Notes: generated from the letters alone by a model not told the origin. A stretch of DNA of 18,561 bases from an uncultured Haloferula sp. (GCA_946885645.1 CAMPGU010000046.1:1-18561); one strand, 5' to 3'. Shown: positions 1 to 7,638, numbered from the stretch's first letter. Program-made: numbers and translations.

Positions 1-87
1 AGAACGGCCCCTAGGACGACGGCTTCGGTCCAGACGGGTTTCCGTGAAACCCCGGAGGGATCCCGTTCACCGGAGGGTTCCATGAAT

Positions 88-1107
88 TCAGCGGCGCCGG
101 CGGCCGGCGATCAGCAGCATTCCCAAGGCGGCCGCAAGCAACGAGGAAGGCTCCGGGACGGCGTTGTAATCCACGTCCCAGCCGATCACATCGAAGGCGA
201 TCTTGTCCAAGGTGGTTGGTGTGTTCGTCTGCCCCGCGGGGTTCGCCGTGGGATCCATGATGCCAAGCGCCAGACCGTCCTTCCAGTGGCTGGCTTGGTT
301 GCCATCGCCAAGGTCGGAGCCCGTCGAGAAGAAGCCGAGGTTCGTGGCTCCGCCGTCGAGGGAGAAATAAGGGGTTCCGCCCGCCGCCAGATCCAGCACT
401 CCATCCGCACTGTAACGGAACATATCGAGCCCGGAAAAGATAGCGAAGGGGTCCAGATCCTCAGCTGCGCCCACCGCCCAGTCCACGGTGTCGATGCCGC
501 TGGTAAAGCCGAGCGCGTGCCCCATCTCATGGATCGCCACGCCCACGAAATCCTGGAGCCCGGCACCGACTCCATCGCTGGAGTCGAAATCCCAGGAAAA
601 GACATCGCTGAAAGTAATCGAGGCGTCGGATCCGGTGCCCGAGAAGAGTCCCAAGGCCTTGGCGTTGGCGGTGTTCAAGGACAGCCAGGCATTGTTCCCG
701 GAATCATCGTTGTCCAGCGACACCAGCGCGCTTCCCCCTTCGGTGTCTGTCTGGGTCAGGAAACTGAGCCCGCCGAGACCGGAAATGGGAGGTAGATTCC
801 CCACCGCCAGACTGTCATAGGAGGAGGCGGAATCGGCCGTCAGCGCCGTAAAGTAATCGAAGACCGAAATCACCGTTGTCTCCGATCCCGCTTGACCCAG
901 AACTCCGGGACTAAGGGTCTGGAAGCCGATGTTGATATTGACCTGAACGGAGTCCGTCAGCCGTGCTTCCCAATAGGAAGCGGCCATCTGGAAGCCGGCC
1001 AAAGCCTGGGCGTCCATGCCGGGAGTGGCATTGAGCTGGATGTCCAGTGCCCCGGCGGGCAGGCATGCGGCGGTAAGGAGCAGGGAGGCAGCCAGTCGGG
1101 AGGTCAT
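88..1107 (-). CDS. PEP-CTERM-anchored zinc metalloprotease (NF038122-like)
   Basis: 339-residue secreted protein. Residues 1-20 form a signal peptide ending PAGA. The zinc-protease signature HEMGHALGF lies at 193-201 (H193, E194, H197) and is followed by SGID, the HExxHxxGFxSxxD arrangement I associate with NF038122 metalloproteases. A downstream block with ASHWKD (272-277) and GIMDPTA (282-288) also fits that family. The C-terminus is a textbook PEP-CTERM tail: VPEPSS (318-323), a hydrophobic segment (about 324-335) and a terminal RRRR. The family inference is that it is exported, processed by an exosortase and released or surface-displayed; no exosortase gene is in the window. It starts with ATG 53 bases after the trpB stop on the same strand, so read-through from trpB is possible. 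The substrate is unknown. Coding and sorting calls are very secure; the exact protease family is fairly secure. Confidence 0.93.
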   Translation of the reverse strand: MTSRLAASLLLTAACLPAGALDIQLNATPGMDAQALAGFQMAASYWEARLTDSVQVNINIGFQTLSPGVLGQAGSETTVISVFDYFTALTADSASSYDSLAVGNLPPISGLGGLSFLTQTDTEGGSALVSLDNDDSGNNAWLSLNTANAKALGLFSGTGSDASITFSDVFSWDFDSSDGVGAGLQDFVGVAIHEMGHALGFTSGIDTVDWAVGAAEDLDPFAIFSGLDMFRYSADGVLDLAAGGTPYFSLDGGATNLGFFSTGSDLGDGNQASHWKDGLALGIMDPTANPAGQTNTPTTLDKIAFDVIGWDVDYNAVPEPSSLLAAALGMLLIAGRRRR

Positions 1108-1159
1108 GGAAGTTCAAGAGACCTAGAATATCAGTCGCTTGGAATCCAGAAAAATTAGA

Positions 1160-2365
1160 TCAAACCCCGCCGAGCAGATATTTTGCCGCTTGTTCCACGT
1201 CCTTGTCGCCGCGCCCGGAGAGATTCACGATCAGGATGGAGTCCTTCGGCAGTTGGGGCGCGATCTTCGACACGTAAGCCATGGCGTGGGAGCTTTCCAG
1301 CGCGGGCAGGATCCCCTCCGTGTGGGCCAGTTCCCGGAAGGCGGCAAGCGCCTCTTCGTCGGTGGCGTAGGTGTATTCCACCCGCCCGATGTCCTGCAGG
1401 TAGGCGTGCTCCGGCCCCACGGCGGCATAGTCCAGCCCGGCCGAGACCGAGTGGGTGAGCTCGATTTGCCCGTCCTCGTTGGCAAGCAGCCAGGTCTTGG
1501 TGCCTTGGAGCACGCCGAGCTTGCCGCCTTGGAACCGTGCCGCGTGCTTCTCGGGAAGGATTCCTAGCCCGCCCGCTTCGACGCCGACCATCCGGACCCC
1601 CTCGTCCCCGAGGAAGGGATGGAAGAGACCGATCGCGTTCGAGCCGCCGCCCACGCAGGCGACGAGCAGATCCGGGAGGCGGCCCTCCTTCTTCAGGATT
1701 TGTTCGCGGGCCTCCACGCCGATCACCCGGTGGAAATCGCGGACCATCATCGGGAAGGGATGCGACCCGAGCGCCGAACCGAGGATGTAGTGCGTGTGAT
1801 CCACGGTGGCCACCCAATCGCGCATCGCTTCGTTCACGGCTTCCTTGAGGGTGGCCTGTCCCGCCGTCACGGCGCGGACTTCCGCTCCCATCAGGCGCAT
1901 GCGGGCGACGTTGAGAGCCTGTCGCTCCATGTCCACCGCGCCCATGTAAACCACGCACTCCATGCCGAAGCGCGCGCACACGGTGGCGGTGGCGACGCCG
2001 TGCTGTCCGGCCCCGGTTTCGGCAATGATCCGCTTTTTCCCCAAACGCTTCGCCAGCAGGATCTGGCCGATGGCGTTGTTGATCTTGTGCGCGCCGGTGT
2101 GCAGCAGGTCTTCCCGCTTCAGATAAATTCTCGCGCCGCCCAATTTTTCCGTCCAGCGCTCGGCGAAGTAGAGGGGGGTCGGCCTCCCGACGTAGTTTTC
2201 GAGCAGGTCATCGAGTTCGCGCTGAAACTCCGGGTCTTTCCGCGCGGCATCGTATGCGGCGGACAGCTCCTGCAGGGGAGCCATCAGGGTTTCCGGCACG
2301 AACATGCCGCCGAATTTGCCGAAGTGTCCGGTTGCATCGGGAAGCGTGGTCGGAAGGGCTGCCAT
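1160..2365 (-). CDS. trpB: Tryptophan synthase beta subunit
   Basis: Catalyses the PLP-dependent condensation of indole with L-serine to tryptophan, normally in an alpha2beta2 complex with TrpA in the cytoplasm. From the chosen ATG the protein is 401 residues, the usual TrpB length, and opens with the family-typical [15 protein letters not shown]. Visible active-site features are the PLP lysine K94 in [10 protein letters not shown]116 in the AETGAGQHG motif, and a glycine-rich phosphate-binding GGGSN. The open frame continues 72 codons upstream, but that stretch has no TrpB similarity, so ATG at 2365 is preferred; I see no convincing Shine-Dalgarno. The gene stands alone: no trpA, trpC or trpF is adjacent. 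It lies between a receiver-domain gene and the PEP-CTERM protease gene, all on the same strand. Nothing in the active site looks damaged. Confidence 0.98.
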   Translation of the reverse strand: MAALPTTLPDATGHFGKFGGMFVPETLMAPLQELSAAYDAARKDPEFQRELDDLLENYVGRPTPLYFAERWTEKLGGARIYLKREDLLHTGAHKINNAIGQILLAKRLGKKRIIAETGAGQHGVATATVCARFGMECVVYMGAVDMERQALNVARMRLMGAEVRAVTAGQATLKEAVNEAMRDWVATVDHTHYILGSALGSHPFPMMVRDFHRVIGVEAREQILKKEGRLPDLLVACVGGGSNAIGLFHPFLGDEGVRMVGVEAGGLGILPEKHAARFQGGKLGVLQGTKTWLLANEDGQIELTHSVSAGLDYAAVGPEHAYLQDIGRVEYTYATDEEALAAFRELAHTEGILPALESSHAMAYVSKIAPQLPKDSILIVNLSGRGDKDVEQAAKYLLGGV

Positions 2366-2406
2366 GGCGGCGGGAAAGAAACACAGGCGCGGGACGATGA
2401 CAGCCG

Positions 2407-2423
2407 AAAAAACCGGCTTCCGG
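2407..2423 (-). terminator. Weak candidate intrinsic terminator after the receiver gene
   Basis: Read on the minus strand, CCGG-AAG-CCGG is followed directly by six T residues, 61 bases downstream of the receiver-gene stop and 41 bases before trpB. The stem is only 4 bp, so termination would be inefficient at best; the T-run is the main support. Confidence 0.3.
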
Positions 2424-2484
2424 AATTCCCCGGACCCAAGGCCGCAGGGCAACTGTCGCGGCGAGCGACCCGGAGCCGCTGAAG

Positions 2485-2931
2485 CTAACGCCAGCGTTCG
2501 CGGAAGCGCTCGATGACCGAGCGCAGCTCTCCCGGGCAAACGGGCTTGGAAAGATGATAATCCATGCCCGCTTCGGCACATTGGCGCTTGTCGTCTTCCT
2601 GATCAAGGCCGCTAAGGGCCACGATCACCAGATCTTCTCCCTCCCGCTGGCGGCGGATGCGGCGGGCCGCTTCCAACCCGCTCATCTTCGGCATCCCGAT
2701 GTCCATCAGGATCAGGCGCGGTTGGAAAACCGCGGAGCGTTGGACGGCTTCCAGCCCGTCATGAGCCACGCAAACTTCGTGACCCTCCATTTGGAAAAAC
2801 ATCGCCAGGATCTCGGCCGCATTGCGTCCATCCTCCACCACCATCACACGGATGCCGGAAGGGGAGTGGTCAAGAGCCGCGGGAGAGTTCGTATCCCGGG
2901 CGGCGGCCGGAGGATCTGTCACCAAGGGCAT
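2485..2931 (-). CDS. Single-domain response regulator (CheY-like receiver)
   Basis: 148 residues from ATG at 2931; a TTG two codons earlier (2937) is the alternative start. After a 26-residue Pro/Ala-rich leader there is one complete receiver domain: acidic pair E33-D34 in VVEDG, phospho-acceptor D77 in [13 protein letters not shown], conserved hydroxyl S107 in ALSG, and K129 in the LSKP motif. The protein ends right after helix 5 (residues RERWR), so there is no DNA-binding or enzymatic output domain. Family knowledge: such proteins relay phosphate or act by protein contact. No histidine kinase is in the window, so its partner is unknown. The spacing to trpB (119 bp) contains a weak terminator-like sequence, and a TGCAAATTGC element lies 57 bases upstream of the ATG. 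Confidence 0.93.
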   Translation of the reverse strand: MPLVTDPPAAARDTNSPAALDHSPSGIRVMVVEDGRNAAEILAMFFQMEGHEVCVAHDGLEAVQRSAVFQPRLILMDIGMPKMSGLEAARRIRRQREGEDLVIVALSGLDQEDDKRQCAEAGMDYHLSKPVCPGELRSVIERFRERWR

Positions 2932-3317
2932 GGGCAAGTACCCGAGATATACCCCGGCCGATCTTTTTCAAGAAATAGCTGCCGAACGTGCAAATTGCCG
3001 TGCGCTTTTTTCGGGGCGCTTTCCAGCGTCTTTCAAAAAGCGCCCCGGCGGCGCGGGTTCCGAGCTGCCCTAAGTCGGATCATCCACGCCGCCGGGGTCG
3101 TATGTTGAGGTCGCGTGCGGGTGCACACCCAGCCTGCATTAAGACCCGTTGGCGACGCGTTCAATAGTAGCAGATGTCGTGCGCTCCTCGGGGCCAATTG
3201 ATAATCCTTTGATTTTAAAAGAGGTTCCGGAAAAGCATGTCTTGGCGGGTCTCCCGGAGCATTGCAAAGCGACCGCTAATCGCGCAATTTCCCATGCAGA
3301 AGGCACGTTGGAAACAG
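2932..3317. other. Noncoding gap of about 385 bp, AT-richer toward the right
   Basis: No convincing gene, tRNA or named RNA family found. The left part holds a TGCAAATTGC palindrome-like site (2989-2998) and a nested inverted repeat (3002-3047), both possible regulatory elements for the receiver gene on the minus strand. The right part (about 3150-3310) is visibly more AT-rich than its surroundings, with stretches such as GATTTTAAAAGAGG. Short open frames exist there on both strands, but neither has a recognisable domain and each runs out of frame into the 3-prime end of the permease gene. It may be a remnant of transferred or repeated DNA, or an unrecognised structured RNA. Confidence 0.5.
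3002..3047. repeat. Nested inverted repeat with alternative pairings
   Basis: CGGGGCGCTTT (3012-3022) and AAAGCGCCCCG (3037-3047) are perfect 11-bp complements around a 14-base loop. The upstream GCGCTTTTT (3002-3010) is also a perfect complement of AAAAAGCGC (3035-3043), so the same right arm can pair with either of two left arms. Neither strand has a T-run after the stem, so it does not look like a simple intrinsic terminator. It sits about 70-115 bases upstream of the receiver gene start. Confidence 0.6.
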
Positions 3318-5660
3318 TCAGGTGCCGGTGGCTGCCAATCTTTCGATTTCTTCCGCGACTTCCGCTGCATTTTGTTCCAGCAGGCGTTTTTCCCGCGCCG
3401 AGAAGCGCCGGGGTGCCGTGTCCATGATGCACAGCGCGCCGATCGGTTGTCCATTCGCGGCGTGAATGGGAGCGCCTGCATAAAAGCGGAGCGAATGCCG
3501 CACCAGAAGCGGGTTTCCCTTGAAACGATGATCCCGCTTCAGGTCCTCCACCACGATCACGGCATTCGCCGCCACGACATGCCCGCAGACGGATAGATCC
3601 CGCGGGCTTTCCTGCTCCTCGGCCAATTCCTCCGGGAGGCCCGAATGGGCTTTGAAAAACTGCCGCTCGCGATCCACCAGCGTGATCGCGGCTACCGATG
3701 TCTCAAATACCCGCGCCATCTTCGCCACGACCCGGTCGAGCACCGGTTCACGCTCGGAATTGACCAAGTCCAGGCGCTCCAGCGTTTGCAGGCGGTCTTC
3801 TTCGTCCTCGGGGACCGGCGGGCTGTCCCGGTGCTGGGCAAGCCGCACGGCGAATCTCCCGCACCAGGAAACGGTGTCGGCCAAGGATTTGAAGACCTCC
3901 TCCGCCCCGGCCTCCCGAAGAGCCTTGATTTCCTCCGCCGCATCTTCTTCATGGCCCCACAAGCAGATCACGATCCGCTGTTCCGGAAGCTCGGTCCGGA
4001 TTTTCCGGCAGAGATTCCTGGCGTGGACCGGCTTGGAGGGAGGAATAGCCATGATGCACGCGACGTCCGGCAACATCGTTCCCAGCTCCCGGGCAAGCTC
4101 CCCTGCGCTCCGGCGGTCCGGAGCACGGCTTGCCTCGAAGCCCCGCTGTTTCAGCAGGTGGGAGAGCATCGCCGCGCCGAGTTCGTCCCGCTCGGCGCGG
4201 GCAGGAATGCAATGGACCCGGCAGTCGGGGATCGGGTCCGCGTCCTCTTCTCTCTCCGGTGTTGTCGCGGTGTAGCGTTCGCCGAGATCCTCGATGATTT
4301 CCGCCGTGGCCTTTGCGATGCGGTCCCGTTGGTCGGTGTCGATCATACCCTGACGCTGATCCTCCTCCGCGGAAACGATCACCGGGATGAGCACCGATTC
4401 GTAGAGTTCTTCGAGCGGCTTGGATTTCAGGAAGGCGTCCACCAGTTCCAGTTCGTCGTGCTCCCCTTGCCTGAGCATGCGGTGATAGCAATCCTCCGCG
4501 GGGGTGAGGGCCTCTTCTTCGCCCAGCACCACGCTGAAGAAGGAAAGCTGGGGAATGTGCCGTCCCATCACCACCAGACAGACGGTAAAGGGCGTGGCCA
4601 GCACCAGCCCGACGGTGCCCCACATCCAGGTCCAGAATACGGCGGCCACGATCAGGGCCACGGGCGAGACCCCCGTGCTGGTGCCGTACAGCCAGGGCTC
4701 GAGCACGTTGTTGCTCACCAGCTCCAGCACGATGAAAAGACCGATCGTCAGGAGAGGAGGCAGCCATGTGGGCGAAACGGCGAGCGAAAGGAGGATCGGG
4801 AAAGCCGCGGCGATCCAAGGGCCGATGTACGGGATGAAGCGTAGCACCGCGGCAAGGGCCCCCCACAGCATCGCATTCGGGACGCCGATGAAGTACAAGC
4901 CGATGGCGAGCGGGATGCCGTAGGTGACATTCACCACCAACTGCATCACCAGATAGCGCCGCACCCGTGTACCGGCATCTTCCATCGCGCGGGTGGTCGC
5001 ACTGATGCGTCCCTGTCCGATGAGGCGGATCAAGCGCCCCCGCAGGTCCTCCCGTTTCAGCAGCATGAAGGCGGCGAGTAGCATGACCAGAGCGGCCGTG
5101 CCCAGGGGCCCCAGGATTGGAGCCGCCATCGCCTTCACCGTTTGGAAAGGTGTGGATTCGGGAGTTTCGACCACCTTCACGGGCATCGGTGCCGGGCTTT
5201 CGGCGGCACCGGGCGCGTTCTCCCCGGCGGTCGCGCCCGGAAGGTCTTTCTTGAGATCGCGAACCGTTTCCGAAACGCGGTCGAACGCCCCGCCGTTCGG
5301 TATCTGGAAAGCCTGGAGCTTCCCGCGGATGTTCTCCTTGTAGCCCGGGAGTTGGTTGGCCAGATCCACGGCCTGATTCCCCAGCGTCCAGCCCAAGCCG
5401 AGGGTTCCTGCCAAAATGAGCAACATGGTCGCGATGACCGCCCCCACGTTTCCCAGCCAGCGCTCGAGCTTCGTCACCAGGGGCGAGAGCAGGAAGGTGA
5501 TGAGGGCGGCGAGCGAGAGGGGGATCAGGAATTCCCGGCCGAGGTAGAGCCCGGCGATGATCGCCGAAGCCAGGACCACCGCCCGGATCCCGCCCAAGGC
5601 CCCTGCGGTGGAAGGATGCCGGCGGGCGGCTGGGAGCGGGGCCGGGCGATTGGTGGACAT
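3318..5660 (-). CDS. AI-2E/PerM-family permease fused to a B12-binding-like region and a GAF domain
   Basis: 780 residues. Residues about 22-375 are an AI-2E family transporter: paired N-terminal membrane segments (about 27-60 and 70-95), a soluble insertion (about 100-175), then further membrane segments with the family-typical block RFIPYIGPWIAA (274-285), SNNVLEPWLYG (316-326) and ATPFTVCLVV (355-364). Residues about 376-475 are a charged helical region seen after the permease in some relatives. Residues about 478-610 resemble a B12-binding-like alpha/beta fold without the DxHxxG cobalamin motif. Residues about 628-775 are a GAF domain (LSVCGHVV at 689-696, FYAGAPI at 726-732, GALCIMD at 741-747). 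Family members export small molecules or ions; the substrate is not predictable here. The GAF tail suggests cytoplasmic ligand or redox sensing, which is inference. ATG at 5660 lies 129 bases from the next gene upstream, leaving room for its own promoter. Confidence 0.92.
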   Translation of the reverse strand: MSTNRPAPLPAARRHPSTAGALGGIRAVVLASAIIAGLYLGREFLIPLSLAALITFLLSPLVTKLERWLGNVGAVIATMLLILAGTLGLGWTLGNQAVDLANQLPGYKENIRGKLQAFQIPNGGAFDRVSETVRDLKKDLPGATAGENAPGAAESPAPMPVKVVETPESTPFQTVKAMAAPILGPLGTAALVMLLAAFMLLKREDLRGRLIRLIGQGRISATTRAMEDAGTRVRRYLVMQLVVNVTYGIPLAIGLYFIGVPNAMLWGALAAVLRFIPYIGPWIAAAFPILLSLAVSPTWLPPLLTIGLFIVLELVSNNVLEPWLYGTSTGVSPVALIVAAVFWTWMWGTVGLVLATPFTVCLVVMGRHIPQLSFFSVVLGEEEALTPAEDCYHRMLRQGEHDELELVDAFLKSKPLEELYESVLIPVIVSAEEDQRQGMIDTDQRDRIAKATAEIIEDLGERYTATTPEREEDADPIPDCRVHCIPARAERDELGAAMLSHLLKQRGFEASRAPDRRSAGELARELGTMLPDVACIMAIPPSKPVHARNLCRKIRTELPEQRIVICLWGHEEDAAEEIKALREAGAEEVFKSLADTVSWCGRFAVRLAQHRDSPPVPEDEEDRLQTLERLDLVNSEREPVLDRVVAKMARVFETSVAAITLVDRERQFFKAHSGLPEELAEEQESPRDLSVCGHVVAANAVIVVEDLKRDHRFKGNPLLVRHSLRFYAGAPIHAANGQPIGALCIMDTAPRRFSAREKRLLEQNAAEVAEEIERLAATGT

Positions 5661-5740
5661 TCGAGTTTCGATGGCGGCTTTGTCGCAGGAAAAGTGCCGT
5701 GTGCTCCTTCCTCCCCCATCGCACGCCTTCGCGGCGGGCT

Positions 5741-5790
5741 ACATGCAAACTGCACTTACGCTTTCTGAAAAGGGGATGCGATTTGCATGC
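5741..5790. promoter_or_regulatory. Facing CATGCAAA / TTTGCATG elements upstream of the permease gene
   Basis: ACATGCAAACTGC (5741-5753) faces GCGATTTGCATGC (5778-5790) across 24 bases. CATGCAAA and TTTGCATG are perfect 8-bp complements, and the arms continue with two wobbles and one mismatch. The right arm overlaps the stop codon of the DUF4336-like gene and the left arm is 80 bases upstream of the permease ATG. It could be a two-site operator or an RNA hairpin; the sequence alone does not decide. Confidence 0.45.
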
Positions 5791-6464
5791 TAGAAGAAAC
5801 CGGCGTCTTCCATGGCAAGACGCAGCGCCTCCTTGCCGCCGCTCTCGATCACCTCGCCATGCCCGGGGATGATCCGGTCGAAGTCCCACGCCATCAGTTC
5901 GGTGAGGGATTGCCGGAATGCCGTCTTGTCGGAGACGAAGAGACGGAAGATCCGGCTGGTGCCCGGGTAGCGGCGAAAGCCCGCCACATGGCGGTGGAAG
6001 AAGCGGTTCCAGCCCTGCTCGTCCTGGCGGAAATTAAAGACGAGATCCGCCACGATCAACGTGCGGGAAGGGATGTGAAGGAACAGGTGTTCTTCGAGCT
6101 TGGGTGCCCCGCGCAGCCGCAGCACCCGGGTTTCATCTTCCCACTCCCCCGGGGCAGGGAGAAGCCCCTCCACCGGGAAGCCGACGACCCCGCCGAAGCC
6201 CGGCGGGCCCAGGAAGGGAATGCCGGGAAAATGTTTCGGCCCTTCCCCCGCGTATGTGTCGTGCAGAAGCATCGCCTCGACCAGCCAAGCGACTTGGCCG
6301 ATGTCCCTAATTTCGGCGAGATCCTCGCTGGTGAAGGGAGCCATCGAGTGGACGATGACTTTTCCAGAAGACAGGCGAATCACCGTGACGGTGCGCCCGT
6401 GGTTCGTTCCGAGAATGGTCAACGGGTACTTCGAGGTCCACAAGCCGGGCGCGAGCGATTTCAT
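5790..6464 (-). CDS. Metallo-beta-lactamase-like protein without the HxHxDH motif (DUF4336 type)
   Basis: 224 residues, no signal peptide or membrane segment. The layout is that of a shortened beta-lactamase-like fold: an N-terminal beta region (LAPGLW at 4-9, VIVHSMAPF at 36-44), an alpha segment with GQVAWLVEAMLLHDTYAGE (56-74), HIPSRTLIVADLVFNF (130-145) with D140, and FDRIIPGHGEVI (195-206) with H202. The canonical HxHxDH zinc motif is absent; only H69, D140 and H202 are plausible remnants, a pattern I associate with DUF4336 proteins. Activity cannot be predicted, and it may be a non-catalytic or single-metal relative. It starts with ATG preceded by a GGGGA stretch. Its stop overlaps a TTTGCATGC element, and the permease gene follows 129 bases later on the same strand. 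Confidence 0.85.
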   Translation of the reverse strand: MKSLAPGLWTSKYPLTILGTNHGRTVTVIRLSSGKVIVHSMAPFTSEDLAEIRDIGQVAWLVEAMLLHDTYAGEGPKHFPGIPFLGPPGFGGVVGFPVEGLLPAPGEWEDETRVLRLRGAPKLEEHLFLHIPSRTLIVADLVFNFRQDEQGWNRFFHRHVAGFRRYPGTSRIFRLFVSDKTAFRQSLTELMAWDFDRIIPGHGEVIESGGKEALRLAMEDAGFF

Positions 6465-6627
6465 GTCCCCGCTATCTTCTCGCTGTCCGGAGAGACCGCA
6501 ACTCCGGCGGAATCGTTTGCCCCTCTTGTATTCGGTGCGAAACTAAAGGGTCATCCTGCGGAGCGGGGAGTCTGGGAGGCCTCACCGTTCCACCAAACAG
6601 GTGACAAAGGCTAGCCTCGGTTAGGAG

Positions 6628-6658
6628 AATCCCCCCGGAACAACATTCCGGGGGGATT
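6628..6658 (-). terminator. Perfect 13-bp hairpin after the small secreted-protein gene
   Basis: AATCCCCCCGGAA (6628-6640) and TTCCGGGGGGATT (6646-6658) are perfect complements around the loop CAACA. It lies 32 bases downstream of the 6691-7023 stop on the minus strand. The strong G:C core ends in A:T pairs, but only two T residues end the stem and no long T-run follows on either strand. It most likely serves as a terminator or mRNA 3-prime-end stabiliser for that gene and insulates the DUF4336-like gene. Confidence 0.65.
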
Positions 6659-6690
6659 ATCCGCCGGACGCCGGTGATCACGGAGGCGGG

Positions 6691-7023
6691 TTACTTTGAT
6701 ACCCGCAGCGACAGGATCTTTTCGCGGGGGATCCAGTTTTCAAAGGTCCCGTCCTTCAGCACGCACCACTCGTCGGAAACGTAAATGAGTTGTCCCCGCA
6801 AGGTGCCGTCCGCATGGAATCCCGAGGCCTCGCGTTGGGCGGAGACCGGGATATTCTGGTTCGCCTGGGGATCGACGGTGACAATGCACTCCTGTCCGTA
6901 GGGATAGGCTAGCTTCGTCCCGGATGTGGCACCGGGGGTTGCGGGGGTCTGCGCCCGGACGTCAAAATAAGAGAGCCCGCAGGCGGCGGTGGCTAAAATC
7001 AACAGAGCGGCTTTCATTTTCAT
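6691..7023 (-). CDS. Small secreted protein of unknown function
   Basis: 110 residues with a signal peptide: MKMK, a hydrophobic core ALLILATAACGL (6-17) and a likely cut after VRA (22-24) before QT. The mature part has a TP/GATS-rich linker, a KLAYPYGQECIV beta-like stretch (37-48) and a C-terminal block with YVSDEWCVLKDG and ENWIPREKILSLRV (74-108). That last block resembles the end of small exported Verrucomicrobiota proteins I have seen, but I do not know a function. The cysteine at 15 is not in a proper lipobox, so a lipoprotein is unlikely. The ATG is preceded by a self-complementary leader (7023-7078) rather than a standard Shine-Dalgarno. DUF2383 lies 87 bases upstream on the same strand, so co-transcription is possible. 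Confidence 0.85.
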   Translation of the reverse strand: MKMKAALLILATAACGLSYFDVRAQTPATPGATSGTKLAYPYGQECIVTVDPQANQNIPVSAQREASGFHADGTLRGQLIYVSDEWCVLKDGTFENWIPREKILSLRVSK

Positions 7024-7078
7024 GGTGCGGTAGGGATTGGATCAGGTTCTCCCTATCAGGAAGCGCGCCACCGCACCA
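7023..7078 (-). promoter_or_regulatory. Self-complementary 5-prime leader reaching the start codon
   Basis: TGGTGCGGT (7023-7031) and ACCGCACCA (7070-7078) are perfect 9-bp complements, and inside them TAGGGA (7031-7036) pairs with TCCCTA (7050-7055); the T at 7031 can be used by either stem. In the minus-strand mRNA the distal arm includes the A of the start codon, and the inner stem occupies the only purine-rich Shine-Dalgarno-like stretch (AGGGAGA), 20-plus bases upstream of ATG. Folding would therefore occlude initiation. This could be a translational control element; no known riboswitch class is recognised. Confidence 0.5.
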
Positions 7079-7110
7079 CGGCCTGGTTTTCCGCCGGGGG
7101 GAAGGCAGGG

Positions 7111-7638
7111 TCAGCGCGAGCGACCGGTCTCGGGCCCGAGGTCGAAAACGCCCCCCTGCGGGGAGACCGCGGGGATCTGCCGCTTCTCCGCGCCGTTGCG
7201 GTGTGCCCGGAGAAGCCGGAGCGAATCCAAGTGCCTCTCCAGACGTGGAAGGAGCACGCTGCGGATTTCCGCTTTGATCTCATCCGTCATGTCGGGATCC
7301 GAAAGGGCGCAGTAATAGTCGTCGATGCCCGAAAGCTCGCCGGCTTCCAAAGCCATCAGGGTCGTTGTACCCCCGAGAAGCTTTGCGACGCCCTCGATGG
7401 TCCGGGCGAAGCGGCCCCACGCCCCGGAGTTGTTATCGGGCTGCACTCCCAGATCGTCGATGTGGGCGCTGAGGCGCTGCACGCTATCGCGATGATCGGC
7501 ACGGATGGATTCGAGCAGTGCTTGCTCGGGCTTCCGGCGGAATTTATCCAGCGCCTGATTGTAGGTTTCGACGGCCGAGAGCTCGCCACGCAGCAGGCTG
7601 TTGGAAATATCGATGCACTGGTCGAAGGTCGCGGTCAT
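7111..7638 (-). CDS. DUF2383-type four-helix-bundle (ferritin-like) protein
   Basis: 175 residues, soluble and helical. The N-terminal helices match the PA2169/DUF2383 pattern: CIDISNSLLRGELSAVETYNQAL (8-30, with E19 and E24), a second helix with RADHRDSVQRLSAHIDDLG (46-64, H49 and H59), a middle hydrophobic helix with KLLGGTTTLMALEAGELSGIDDY (86-108), and a last helix around VLLPRLERHLDSLRLLRAH. Family knowledge: a small ferritin-like fold often linked with general stress genes, biochemistry unproven. After the bundle there is an unusual 20-odd-residue tail rich in Pro, Gly and charge. It is transcribed divergently from the TPR-like gene, and the first gene of a possible minus-strand unit with the small secreted protein. 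With the YciF-like gene nearby, it suggests an iron or oxidative stress theme. Confidence 0.88.
   Translation of the reverse strand: MTATFDQCIDISNSLLRGELSAVETYNQALDKFRRKPEQALLESIRADHRDSVQRLSAHIDDLGVQPDNNSGAWGRFARTIEGVAKLLGGTTTLMALEAGELSGIDDYYCALSDPDMTDEIKAEIRSVLLPRLERHLDSLRLLRAHRNGAEKRQIPAVSPQGGVFDLGPETGRSR

Noticed and set aside
36..81. GGGTTT/AAACCC stem and two CCGGAGGG-type copies after the protease gene
   Set aside because: The stem is 6 bp without a following T-run on the minus strand, and the repeat is short; not enough to call a terminator.
2366..2581. 72-codon N-terminal extension of trpB
   Set aside because: TrpB similarity starts right after ATG 2365, giving normal length; the extension overlaps the receiver gene.
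2986..3000. Sigma-54 promoter (GG-N10-GC) at the GCAATTTGC site upstream of the receiver gene
   Set aside because: The spacing between the GG and GC dinucleotides is too short for sigma-54.
3100..3317. tRNA, tmRNA or integrase attachment remnant
   Set aside because: No cloverleaf, TPsiC-like arm with matching acceptor stem, or flanking direct repeats could be found by eye.
3645..5889. Long open frames on both strands over the permease-GAF gene (3645-4844 plus, 3949-5889 minus)
   Set aside because: They are GC-rich shadow frames of a gene with clear permease and GAF motifs; their translations are Arg/Gly/Pro-rich without any domain.
6608..6617. AGGCTAGCCT perfect palindrome upstream of the DUF4336-like gene
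   Set aside because: Only 10 bases, single copy, far from the start codon; no independent support as an operator.
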